This document shows positions 13,333 to 19,601 of a DNA stretch of 19,601 nucleotides, in pieces. A program made the translations under genes and the position numbers. Origin of the DNA: JBAYGJ01 sp041666685. GTDB lineage: Bacteria; Patescibacteriota; Patescibacteriia; UBA10025; JAHIVO01. The stretch's first letter is position 1, and every line of letters starts with the position of its first letter. The stretch covers positions 1 through 19,601 of the forward strand of contig JBAYGJ010000015.1 of NCBI GenBank assembly GCA_041666685.1, given 5' to 3'. Under the pieces are notes generated by a model. The model worked only from the letters and a program-made list of their open reading frames with translations, made no database searches and had not been told where the DNA came from.

Positions 13333-15885
13333 CTACATATTCCTCGTGCCGGTCACCGGCCCCTGCGTCGGCAATGGTTCGCCCAACCTTGAACGTTCCA
13401 TAATTTCGGCTTCCACCGATTTCTTTTCACGGCCATATTTCGCCCTCGAAAGCTCTACGATCTGGCTGGCGAGGACAGGGTCCCCCACTGTCGGCGGATA
13501 GGTCATCATATTGAAAGGTTTCGAAGATGTGTTGTCGATCAGCAACTTCACATTGGCCGTATACATTTCCACGTTGATGACGTCATATTCATTGAACACC
13601 GGCTCGAACTCCTTGGCCAGCGTCTCGGCATCCTCCACACCGGCACGGAACGCGACGATAGTGCCGGCATTGCCGAAAACGGCATCTCGAATCTTGGTAT
13701 CGTTATTTTCCCGGACCAGCTGGCTGATATACTGGTGGGCCATAGTCAGGTCCAGACGGTATTTCCGTGCTTCGGACAGGATGGTAGCGATGGAATCTGT
13801 GACAAAATTCTGGAACTCATCGATATATAGGTAAAAATCGTTACGTTGGTTCTCCGGAATACCGACACGTTTCATGGCCGACATTTGGAGCTTGGAAACA
13901 ATAATCAGCCCGAGCAAATTTGAGTTCACCTCGCCGGTCGTGCCCTTGGACAAGTTGACCAGCAGGATCTTTTTCTTGTTCATCACATCGTCAAACGAAA
14001 ATCCCGATTTTGGCTGGCCGATAATATTCCTCATCATGGCGTTTTCCACGAATCGGCCGACTTTGGAAATAAGGTAGCCGAGCATCTCAGATTTATGGAA
14101 ATCTGACGTCTTAGCCATCTCCTTTTCCCAAAAGGCGCGCACCACCGGATCCTTCACTTTCGATAATTTATACTTTTGGAAAGCTATGTCAGTGAACATC
14201 CGGGGAATTTCCACGATGGTGCCGGGATCCTGTTCGTCCTCCATAAGCGTCAACATGACATTGCGCATATTATGCTCGAACATCGGACCGATCATTTCCG
14301 GAGGGAATAATTTGTAAAAAATTGCGATCATTTCCTGGACGGCGAAATCCTTCTCTTCCGGCGTCCGGGCTTCCAGCATATTCAACCCCACGGGATTTTC
14401 AGTATCACCTGGATTGAAAATGATCACGTCGTCCGCCCGCTCTTTCGGTATATGCGGCAAGACGGCATTGATCAGGTCGCCATGTGGGTCGACGACACCA
14501 ACCCCTTCGCCGTTCTGAATATCCTGGATGATCATATTGGAAAGCAGGACGGATTTGCCCGTGCCAGATTTACCGATAGCATAAACATGGCGGCGCCGAT
14601 CTCCCTTCTTTATATAAATGGGCACCTCTACCCCCCGATAAACATTTTTTCCGAGAAGCAACCCCTCTTTCGGGACGTTGACCGGCGCGGCTGCTTTGCG
14701 TGCTTGTAACCAGCGGATGTTTGGAGTCTCAGTCTCCGGCAACGGAAAATGAAACAGGCTAGCCATCTCTTCTGTATTCAGGACGCAACGGTATTTGTTA
14801 TTATAATGCCGGTAGATGAAATCATAAATTAACTTTTCCTGGCGCCAGGGACCCTTCCGTTGGAACCCGTTGCCGTATTCATATAATGTATATTGGCTGA
14901 ACGAATCCGTCACATGGGTCATGTAGGCTTTTGCCCGGTCAGCCGAACGGGCTGAGACGACGATCCTGATATTGACGTCCATGCCGGCCTTGGAAGTCTT
15001 TTCCTCGATGCTTTTAGCGATTTCCTCTTCACGTGGAGATAACTGACGGATCGGCTGGCCATCTATGGATTTTTTCTTTGGGAAAAAGGTCCGGAAAATC
15101 TCAAAAAAGAGCCCGTAGATGCCCCGCCGTCCGACCGCTTCCCTGACCGTCTTGCCCTGATGCATTTCACGGGCTACCCGCGCACCCCAATTATGCCATT
15201 CAGCCTTGGCTGAACGGACAACATATTGGATGGCGATCCCCTCATCAGGCTCAACTTTTGAGAGGACATTTGTCAGGGAATTCAACGGGTCGATGTCCAG
15301 CTGGCGGAATGTCCTGATAGGAAAGATATATTGCTTTTTGAATATCAACGAAGTAGCCAGGACACTACTCTGTGGGCGGAACAGATTGTAATCTTCCACT
15401 TCCTCGATCTGGGCCTGCGGGTACTGGGCATGGATGTGCTGCTCCATGTAGGCCTGGAAATACCTGGGCACCACTACATAAAAAGAGATCAATCCCTGGT
15501 CAGCCACGATTTCTAGCGAAAAATGGTCCGAACGGCCGCTCATCATCGTGCCCAGGCCCCGCTGAGCACGCATGCCGCCCAATACGGAAAACCACGCCTC
15601 AGCCGATGCAAGCAGCTCCGCCACAGGCCGGACGCCCTCCCTCTCAGAATCCTTGAGCGAAGATTCTTTTGGAACGGTCACCAGCAGGATAACTTTCTTC
15701 AGCGCTTCCGGCACCTGCTTGCCCTTGCGCATCCGGATCAACAGCAATGACAAAGCCCCGGTCACGACCAGTACCACTGATACGGCGACTAAAAATATCG
15801 GGAAACTTGGCTTCCCGACGATAGTGGACCAAACACCTGTAGACCCGCTTGTGGCGGCCACGGTTGTCGCGAGGGCGATGATCAT
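13333..15885 (-). CDS. VirD4/TraM-recognition-type membrane AAA ATPase
   Basis: A large type IV secretion/coupling-protein-like ATPase (850 aa from this start). One membrane helix lies near residues 28-51, and a long unassigned region of about 55-410 follows. The motor domain has Walker A GKSGTGKS (438-445), VVDPHGDL (about 464-471), Walker B YLYIDEFQNF (685-694) and MAHQYISQL. The family pumps DNA or protein through membranes; here it could serve DNA uptake, transfer or a pilus-linked system. The reading frame extends 15 codons upstream to an ATG at 15930, but that overlaps the neighbour's end, and the ATG at 15885 lies just before the hydrophobic segment, so I prefer it. It forms an operon with the 180-aa gene, 10 nt away. 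Confidence 0.85.
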   Translation of the reverse strand: MIIALATTVAATSGSTGVWSTIVGKPSFPIFLVAVSVVLVVTGALSLLLIRMRKGKQVPEALKKVILLVTVPKESSLKDSEREGVRPVAELLASAEAWFSVLGGMRAQRGLGTMMSGRSDHFSLEIVADQGLISFYVVVPRYFQAYMEQHIHAQYPQAQIEEVEDYNLFRPQSSVLATSLIFKKQYIFPIRTFRQLDIDPLNSLTNVLSKVEPDEGIAIQYVVRSAKAEWHNWGARVAREMHQGKTVREAVGRRGIYGLFFEIFRTFFPKKKSIDGQPIRQLSPREEEIAKSIEEKTSKAGMDVNIRIVVSARSADRAKAYMTHVTDSFSQYTLYEYGNGFQRKGPWRQEKLIYDFIYRHYNNKYRCVLNTEEMASLFHFPLPETETPNIRWLQARKAAAPVNVPKEGLLLGKNVYRGVEVPIYIKKGDRRRHVYAIGKSGTGKSVLLSNMIIQDIQNGEGVGVVDPHGDLINAVLPHIPKERADDVIIFNPGDTENPVGLNMLEARTPEEKDFAVQEMIAIFYKLFPPEMIGPMFEHNMRNVMLTLMEDEQDPGTIVEIPRMFTDIAFQKYKLSKVKDPVVRAFWEKEMAKTSDFHKSEMLGYLISKVGRFVENAMMRNIIGQPKSGFSFDDVMNKKKILLVNLSKGTTGEVNSNLLGLIIVSKLQMSAMKRVGIPENQRNDFYLYIDEFQNFVTDSIATILSEARKYRLDLTMAHQYISQLVRENNDTKIRDAVFGNAGTIVAFRAGVEDAETLAKEFEPVFNEYDVINVEMYTANVKLLIDNTSSKPFNMMTYPPTVGDPVLASQIVELSRAKYGREKKSVEAEIMERSRLGEPLPTQGPVTGTRNM

Positions 15886-15895
15886 GTAATGAAAA

Positions 15896-16438
15896 TTATA
15901 TGTCTTTGTGTTTTTGCTCGTGCAACGCAATGATCCGGTCTGCCTTGATCTTTGCTTCCTGCTCCAGGAAAAATTTATTCACGCCGGGGATCATCCTCAG
16001 CCAGTCACGGATCAAATCCAGAATTGACTTCACTTTTACTTTTGCATCCTGCAGCAATTTGGCGATGGCCGTTGCCGTCTCTTCGCCTTTTTTCTGGAAT
16101 GCCGCCTGCTCTGCCGGATTCATCTGCATGAAAATTTCTTCCAAATGGTCGGACAGGATCGCTTCAACACGACTCTCTTCTTCACTTTTAACTTCAACAA
16201 TAGGCTCCGTGACAACCGGCTGGGGAGGCGGGGCGTATTGCCTACGGGCCTGTTCGCCCTCTGGTGATATTTCAGGTGCCTGCTCCCGACGCGTCTCGGC
16301 TGGACGTTCTGGGGTCACTTCAATATGGACCTCACGCCTCTCGGGCAACGGCGTCTTTTCGGTCGAAGGCTCAGCAAATATATCCTCGACTCCACCTGGC
16401 TCTTTTTCGGGATTTACCGGGATCGGCTGGATTGCCAT
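15896..16438 (-). CDS. Hypothetical protein, probable partner of the ATPase (180 aa)
   Basis: Not recognised. The first 85 residues are Pro/Glu-rich and probably disordered (PERREVHIEVTPERPAETRR). From about 86 to 180 the chain is helical: an acidic stretch with EAILSDHLEEIFMQMNP, then helices including FQKKGEETATAIAKLLQ and VKSILDLIRDWLRMIPGV, and a basic, likely coiled-coil end. There is no signal peptide or clear membrane helix, though IRDWLRMIPGVNKFFL is amphipathic. It lies directly upstream of the VirD4-like ATPase and shares its promoter, so an accessory or adaptor role is plausible but unproven. The leader is about 25 nt with no Shine-Dalgarno. Confidence 0.72.
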   Translation of the reverse strand: MAIQPIPVNPEKEPGGVEDIFAEPSTEKTPLPERREVHIEVTPERPAETRREQAPEISPEGEQARRQYAPPPQPVVTEPIVEVKSEEESRVEAILSDHLEEIFMQMNPAEQAAFQKKGEETATAIAKLLQDAKVKVKSILDLIRDWLRMIPGVNKFFLEQEAKIKADRIIALHEQKHKDI

Positions 16439-16468
16439 AAAAAATCACTAAATCAATCTAATGTTCAA

Positions 16469-16497
16469 ATTATATCATTTTTTTACTAAAAAAGCAA
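16469..16497 (-). promoter_or_regulatory. Promoter of the 180-aa protein/ATPase operon
   Basis: Minus strand: TTGCTT (plus 16492-16497), 17 nt, TATAAT (plus 16469-16474) with an upstream TGA giving an extended -10. Divergent from the promoter at 16522-16550, with 24 bp between. Confidence 0.82.
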
Positions 16498-16521
16498 GTT
16501 TCAGGCAGTGCATAACCACCC

Positions 16522-16550
16522 TTGACATACTGTCCGCCTGGTGGTAGTAT
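16522..16550 (+). promoter_or_regulatory. Promoter of the secreted-protein gene
   Basis: TTGACA (16522-16527), 17 nt, TAGTAT (16545-16550), with TGG before the -10 (extended). The leader is about 50 nt and ends in a good Shine-Dalgarno. Confidence 0.78.
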
Positions 16551-16607
16551 AGTTAGTTACTTAATTGAGGAAATACTAGTTATACATATTAACGGAGGAA
16601 TGGAGCA

Positions 16608-17099
16608 ATGAAAAAGCACCTGCTGTTCTTTGTCATTTTGGCTGTTGCGTGCCTGCCGATACAGGCATGTGCGGTTACCCACAAGAATCATGGTTCCCAG
16701 ACCATGACGTGGAAACGAGCCGCTTTCGGGTGCTACATCACCCTGGGCGGACAAACGCTGCTGGGAGCAGACAATTCCAGCTACGCGCAATACTACTCGC
16801 TGACCGGTAACGGGGTTCATGTGCGAATCTCCCCCATCACGCCCAACAATGGTAGCTGGAAAGTTACCAAAGTTTCATGGAGTAATGGAAAGAATGGGAA
16901 AGATATGTGGGTGAAGAATGTAAATTACAAAAAATTCACCAACAGCACGACTCTCATGGCGGTGACAATCACCTGGGAAAACCAAGGCCTCTCAACGACG
17001 GCCGACGGAAAGTTCCAGAAAACCATCCTGGACAGCTACACTGGTACGTTTTACTTCAACGTCCAGCACTGTGCCAAGACTGTTAGCCGTCGCCGGTGA
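16608..17099 (+). CDS. Secreted protein or lipoprotein of unknown function
   Basis: A 163-aa exported protein that I do not recognise. The N-terminus is a classical signal sequence: MKK, then a hydrophobic core (LLFFVILAVACLPI) ending in IQAC at 18-21. That could be a lipobox with Cys21 as the lipid-modified residue, or a signal peptidase I site nearby. The mature part is rich in Ser, Thr, Asn, Trp and Tyr with alternating beta-strand patterns (WKVTKVSWSNG, TLMAVTITWENQG, GTFYFNVQHC), suggesting a small beta-sandwich. Two cysteines (about 42 and 155) could form a disulfide. GGAGG at 16594-16598 gives a strong start, and its own promoter and terminator make it monocistronic. It likely acts at the cell surface. 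Confidence 0.8.
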   Translation: MKKHLLFFVILAVACLPIQACAVTHKNHGSQTMTWKRAAFGCYITLGGQTLLGADNSSYAQYYSLTGNGVHVRISPITPNNGSWKVTKVSWSNGKNGKDMWVKNVNYKKFTNSTTLMAVTITWENQGLSTTADGKFQKTILDSYTGTFYFNVQHCAKTVSRRR

Positions 17100-17162
17100 C
17101 CAGCCAAAACAAGAATACCGTGAGGATGAGAAATACATCCAACAATCGGTTTCTGAAAGAAT

Positions 17163-17198
17163 AAAGGCGCAAAGAGAACAATCTCTGAGCGCCTTTTT
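17163..17198 (+). terminator. Intrinsic terminator of the secreted-protein gene
   Basis: AAGGCGC (17164-17170) pairs with GCGCCTT (17189-17195), with inner AGAGA/TCTCT. The stem runs into five T (17194-17198). Confidence 0.93.
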
Positions 17199-17214
17199 CC
17201 TTCCCCGAGGAACC

Positions 17215-17243
17215 TTGCCAAAAATGAAAATATGTGCTACAAT
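17215..17243 (+). promoter_or_regulatory. Promoter of corA-Ig-clp operon
   Basis: TTGCCA (17215-17220), 17 nt, TACAAT (17238-17243), with TGTGC before the -10. The leader is about 40 nt, A-rich and without a usable Shine-Dalgarno. Confidence 0.8.
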
Positions 17244-17289
17244 ATATAGGTACAAACAAAAAGAAAGGACAAAAAAACAAAACCAACCT

Positions 17290-18234
17290 ATGGCCATCCA
17301 AGAACTCCAGGGAAAACACATGCGATGGGTCAGCCTCACCAACGTGAGGCAGATTTCTGATCCGGAAATTACCTACATCAAGAAGAACTTCAAATGCCAT
17401 CCGATTAACCTGAAAGACTGTATTATCAACGGCCAGCGTCCGAAGATTGATGTTTACAGCGATTATTTATTCCTGGTCATGCTCTTCCCGCTCTATAACC
17501 GTTCAACCGGGGAGATCATATCCGCTGAAATTGATTTTTTTGTCGGTCAGGATTATCTGATCATGGTACATGACGGCAAGCTTGAGCCGGTAGTCCGTCT
17601 GTTTAACCATTTGAGGAAAACCGGACGCGAGAAGGAACGCGATGAATTCCTGAACCGCAACATCATCCTGATCCTGCACGATCTCCTGAACATGCTTTTA
17701 ATGCACACCTTCCCGATGCTGGACCATATCAGCCTGGATATCCACCAGACGGAAAAACGGATCTTCCGAGGCAAGGAAAAAGAAATGGTCGGCGCGATTC
17801 TGGCTACACGGCGGAATATCGTCAATTTCCGGAAATTCATGCAGGCGCACAAAAATATCCTGAAAAAACTGGAACATGCCAACCGCGATCTGGACCTGTA
17901 TGAGCCGGCAAAAGCAGACGTGTATTTCAACAGCCTGATCGACCGCAGCAAGGAAATCTGGGATTCCCTCGACAGTTTCAAGGAATCCATCGACGCACTA
18001 TATGACACCAATGAATCACTGATATCATTCAACCTGAACCAGATCATGAAGATGTTCACCAGCATTTCGGTGGTTATCTTCATCCTGACGCTGGTGGCCA
18101 CCATTTTCTCCGCGAAGCTGCCCCATACGCCGTTCGCAAATTCAAATGGCGGCTTCTGGTGGCTGATCCTCATAGAACTGTTCGTAGCCTCAATAATCAT
18201 CTTCATCTTCAAAAAGCGCCGCTGGATGGAATAA
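17290..18234 (+). CDS. CorA-like protein lacking the GMN signature
   Basis: A 314-aa protein with CorA/ZntB architecture: a cytoplasmic alpha/beta N-domain (1-115), long helices (about 120-255) and two C-terminal membrane helices (about 257-276 and 290-307) ending in a basic KKRRWME tail. Classical CorA has YGMN at the end of the first membrane helix, the ion-selective pore entrance. Here the site reads IFSAKLPHTP (273-282), so Gly, Met and Asn are all replaced. It may therefore not carry Mg2+, or may use another selectivity. The frame is open upstream to 17071, but that crosses a terminator and promoter, so the ATG at 17290 is chosen. It is the first gene of a three-gene operon. Confidence 0.82.
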   Translation: MAIQELQGKHMRWVSLTNVRQISDPEITYIKKNFKCHPINLKDCIINGQRPKIDVYSDYLFLVMLFPLYNRSTGEIISAEIDFFVGQDYLIMVHDGKLEPVVRLFNHLRKTGREKERDEFLNRNIILILHDLLNMLLMHTFPMLDHISLDIHQTEKRIFRGKEKEMVGAILATRRNIVNFRKFMQAHKNILKKLEHANRDLDLYEPAKADVYFNSLIDRSKEIWDSLDSFKESIDALYDTNESLISFNLNQIMKMFTSISVVIFILTLVATIFSAKLPHTPFANSNGGFWWLILIELFVASIIIFIFKKRRWME

Positions 18235-18247
18235 CGCATGCCCCCAT

Positions 18248-18691
18248 ATGGCTTACATTGAAACACAAATAGAGGTCGCACAGCAGGTAAAGACCACGAC
18301 AAAAATCACCCTAGCTATCGGGATGATAACTGCCGGTTTTGTCGGCATATCCCTGTTTGCCAATGCGTTCCTGGCCGGGCCGATTGGACGCAGTCTCCCA
18401 GCGACCGACACCAACCCCCCAACCGTACGGCTGCAGACTCCCCTGGCGCATAACGTCTCCGGCATACGACTGCTCTCCGTCAGCCTGATGGACTATTCCA
18501 GCATCAACCATGCGACGGTCCTGATCGACGGGAAAGCCAGTTACCGGGAAAACAATCCGAAATCCCAGTGGCTCTACTTCCTCAATTCGCACACTCTAGC
18601 TGCCGGAAAACACACCATCGCATTTCTGGCGACCGACAGCGAGGGCAACAGAAGCGTCTCTGAACCGATCCTATTCATTGTCTCCAATTAG
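18248..18691 (+). CDS. Membrane-anchored Ig-like domain protein (147 aa)
   Basis: A short N-terminal segment precedes one membrane helix (about 19-42, KITLAIGMITAGFVGISLF and on). A single bacterial Ig-like domain follows, starting at DTNPPTVRLQTP and including ATVLIDGKASY, LAAGKHTIAFLATDSEGN and a final strand, the pattern of Big-type domains with the conserved GKHT and TDxxGN turns. The domain is probably outside the cell as a signal-anchored protein, perhaps binding a partner or surface component. It starts 13 nt after the CorA-like gene and ends 2 nt before the Clp gene, so it is almost certainly co-transcribed with them. No clear Shine-Dalgarno. Confidence 0.78.
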   Translation: MAYIETQIEVAQQVKTTTKITLAIGMITAGFVGISLFANAFLAGPIGRSLPATDTNPPTVRLQTPLAHNVSGIRLLSVSLMDYSSINHATVLIDGKASYRENNPKSQWLYFLNSHTLAAGKHTIAFLATDSEGNRSVSEPILFIVSN

Positions 18692-18693
18692 CT

Positions 18694-19601
18694 ATGAACC
18701 TCACCTCTTCATCTTCCTCAGTGCTCATCCTCATCCTGACTGTAGTCGGGTTCATTATTTTTTGGCTGTATCGGGAAAACATCAAAGCCCGGACCAATTT
18801 CCGCGTCCTTGACCTGTATTCAAAAGATCTCACCAAACTGGCCCAGGCAGGAAAACTGGACCCGGTCATCGGGAGGGAACAGGAAATCAACCGCGTCATC
18901 CAAATATTGTCGCGTCGGACAAAAAACAATCCCGTACTGATCGGCCAGTCAGGCGTCGGCAAAACCGCAATTGTCGAAGGGCTGGCTGACGAGATTGCCA
19001 AAAAAAACGTCACCCCTTCGCTGATCGGCAAGCGCGTCCTGGCTCTGGACCTCTCGGGGCTGGTGGCCGGCACAAAATACCGGGGTGAATTCGAGAAACG
19101 GCTGAAATCCCTGGTTGACGAGATCATTGCCGCCGAACGGAACATCATCCTCTTTATTGACGAGATGCACACCCTGGCAGAAGCCGGCGAGGCAAGCGGT
19201 GCCATTGACGCAGCAGATATCCTGAAACCGGCGCTAGCCCGCGGCGAACTGCAGGTTGTCGGTGCTACTACGCTGGATGACTACAAAAAATATGTTGAAC
19301 GTGACCCGACACTGGAACGCCGATTCCAGCCGGTTATGATTGATGAGCCGACAAAAGAAAACACCCTCCTCATCCTGAAAGGCATCAGGCCGAAATACGA
19401 ATCCCACCACCAGGTCAAAATAACCGACGCAGCACTGGCGGCATGCGTCAACCTGTCTGACCAATATATCCATGACCGCGTCTTCCCGGACAAGGCCATC
19501 GACCTGATGGACGAAGCCGCCGCAAAAGTGAAGCTCCAGAGCATCAGCGGAAAAGCCACAATACGCAAGCAGCTGGTCGTAGAGCCGGAGGATATCCAGA
19601 C
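18694..19601 (+). CDS. Membrane-anchored ClpC/ClpB-type AAA+ ATPase (partial, 3' end cut)
   Basis: The Hsp100/Clp family unfolds proteins for refolding or for a partner protease. Only the first 302 residues are in the window. Instead of the usual N-domain repeats, it begins with a Ser-rich stub and a membrane helix (about 10-25, VLILILTVVGFIIFWL). The first AAA+ module follows: LDPVIGREQEI 55-65, Walker A GQSGVGKT 84-91, pore loop KYRGEFE 128-134, Walker B LFIDEMH 153-159, ALARGELQVVGATT 180-193, arginine fingers LERRF 207-211 and FPDKAIDLMDEAA 264-276. The start ATG is 2 nt after the previous stop. Whether the second AAA+ domain and a ClpP-binding loop exist lies beyond the window. Confidence 0.88.
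   Translation, partial: MNLTSSSSSVLILILTVVGFIIFWLYRENIKARTNFRVLDLYSKDLTKLAQAGKLDPVIGREQEINRVIQILSRRTKNNPVLIGQSGVGKTAIVEGLADEIAKKNVTPSLIGKRVLALDLSGLVAGTKYRGEFEKRLKSLVDEIIAAERNIILFIDEMHTLAEAGEASGAIDAADILKPALARGELQVVGATTLDDYKKYVERDPTLERRFQPVMIDEPTKENTLLILKGIRPKYESHHQVKITDAALAACVNLSDQYIHDRVFPDKAIDLMDEAAAKVKLQSISGKATIRKQLVVEPEDIQ

Noticed and set aside
15886..15930. Upstream start for the VirD4-like ATPase
   Set aside because: It overlaps the end of the 180-aa gene, adds a polar stretch not typical before the membrane helix, and has no Shine-Dalgarno.
17071..17289. Upstream extension of the CorA-like protein
   Set aside because: It would be translated across the end of the secreted-protein gene, an intrinsic terminator and the operon's own promoter; homology begins only after 17290.
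1..19601. CRISPR array, insertion sequence or prophage
   Set aside because: No regularly spaced repeats, transposase, integrase or phage structural genes were seen.

Overview
The window looks like chromosomal DNA from a bacterium with reduced metabolism, most likely a Patescibacteria/CPR-type genome. This is an inference from gene content: an IMP dehydrogenase without CBS domains, purine interconversion genes without de novo purine genes, a membrane-anchored Clp ATPase, a TraM-recognition/VirD4-like ATPase beside a small conserved partner, and many short transcription units. TGA is used as a stop by several genes, so the recoded-TGA CPR lineages (Gracilibacteria, Absconditabacteria) are unlikely.

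Layout. 1-318: no gene; a GC-rich, hairpin-rich stretch, an AT hairpin and a leader. 319-567 (+): small unknown protein, with convergent terminators separating it from the minus-strand purine block. 688-7471 (-): purB and purA, each with its own promoter and terminator, then a tight guaB-add-guaA operon. Together these cover IMP to AMP, IMP to XMP to GMP, and a deaminase step. 7535-9441 (-): a PPP-type phosphatase overlapping a diacylglycerol-kinase-like lipid kinase by 4 nt. 9435-9921 (+): a promoter, a leaderless 26-codon ORF, hairpins, a terminator and a 72-aa unknown protein. 9948-10130 (-): tRNA-Gln(CUG), preceded by a degenerate tRNA-Gln-like copy split by a GC-rich palindrome. 10187-16438 (-): dnaX with an in-phase A7 slippery heptamer, a conserved-looking 207-aa protein, a membrane-tethered methyltransferase, the VirD4/TraM-like ATPase and its partner. 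16522-19601 (+): a secreted or lipoprotein gene, then an operon of a CorA-like protein, a membrane-anchored Ig-like protein and a membrane-anchored ClpC/ClpB-type ATPase that runs off the end.

Most units have recognisable sigma70-type promoters (TTGNNN, 16-18 nt, TANNNT), several with an extended TGn -10. The most notable signals are: a long sequence block shared by the purA and purB promoters; a PurA homologue with replaced catalytic residues; a dnaX frameshift site in exactly the E. coli phase; the palindrome-split tRNA relic; and a split in translation initiation. purA, purB and the three small or secreted plus-strand genes have strong Shine-Dalgarno sites, whereas guaB, dnaX, corA, the 180- and 207-aa genes, the methyltransferase and the lipid kinase have none.
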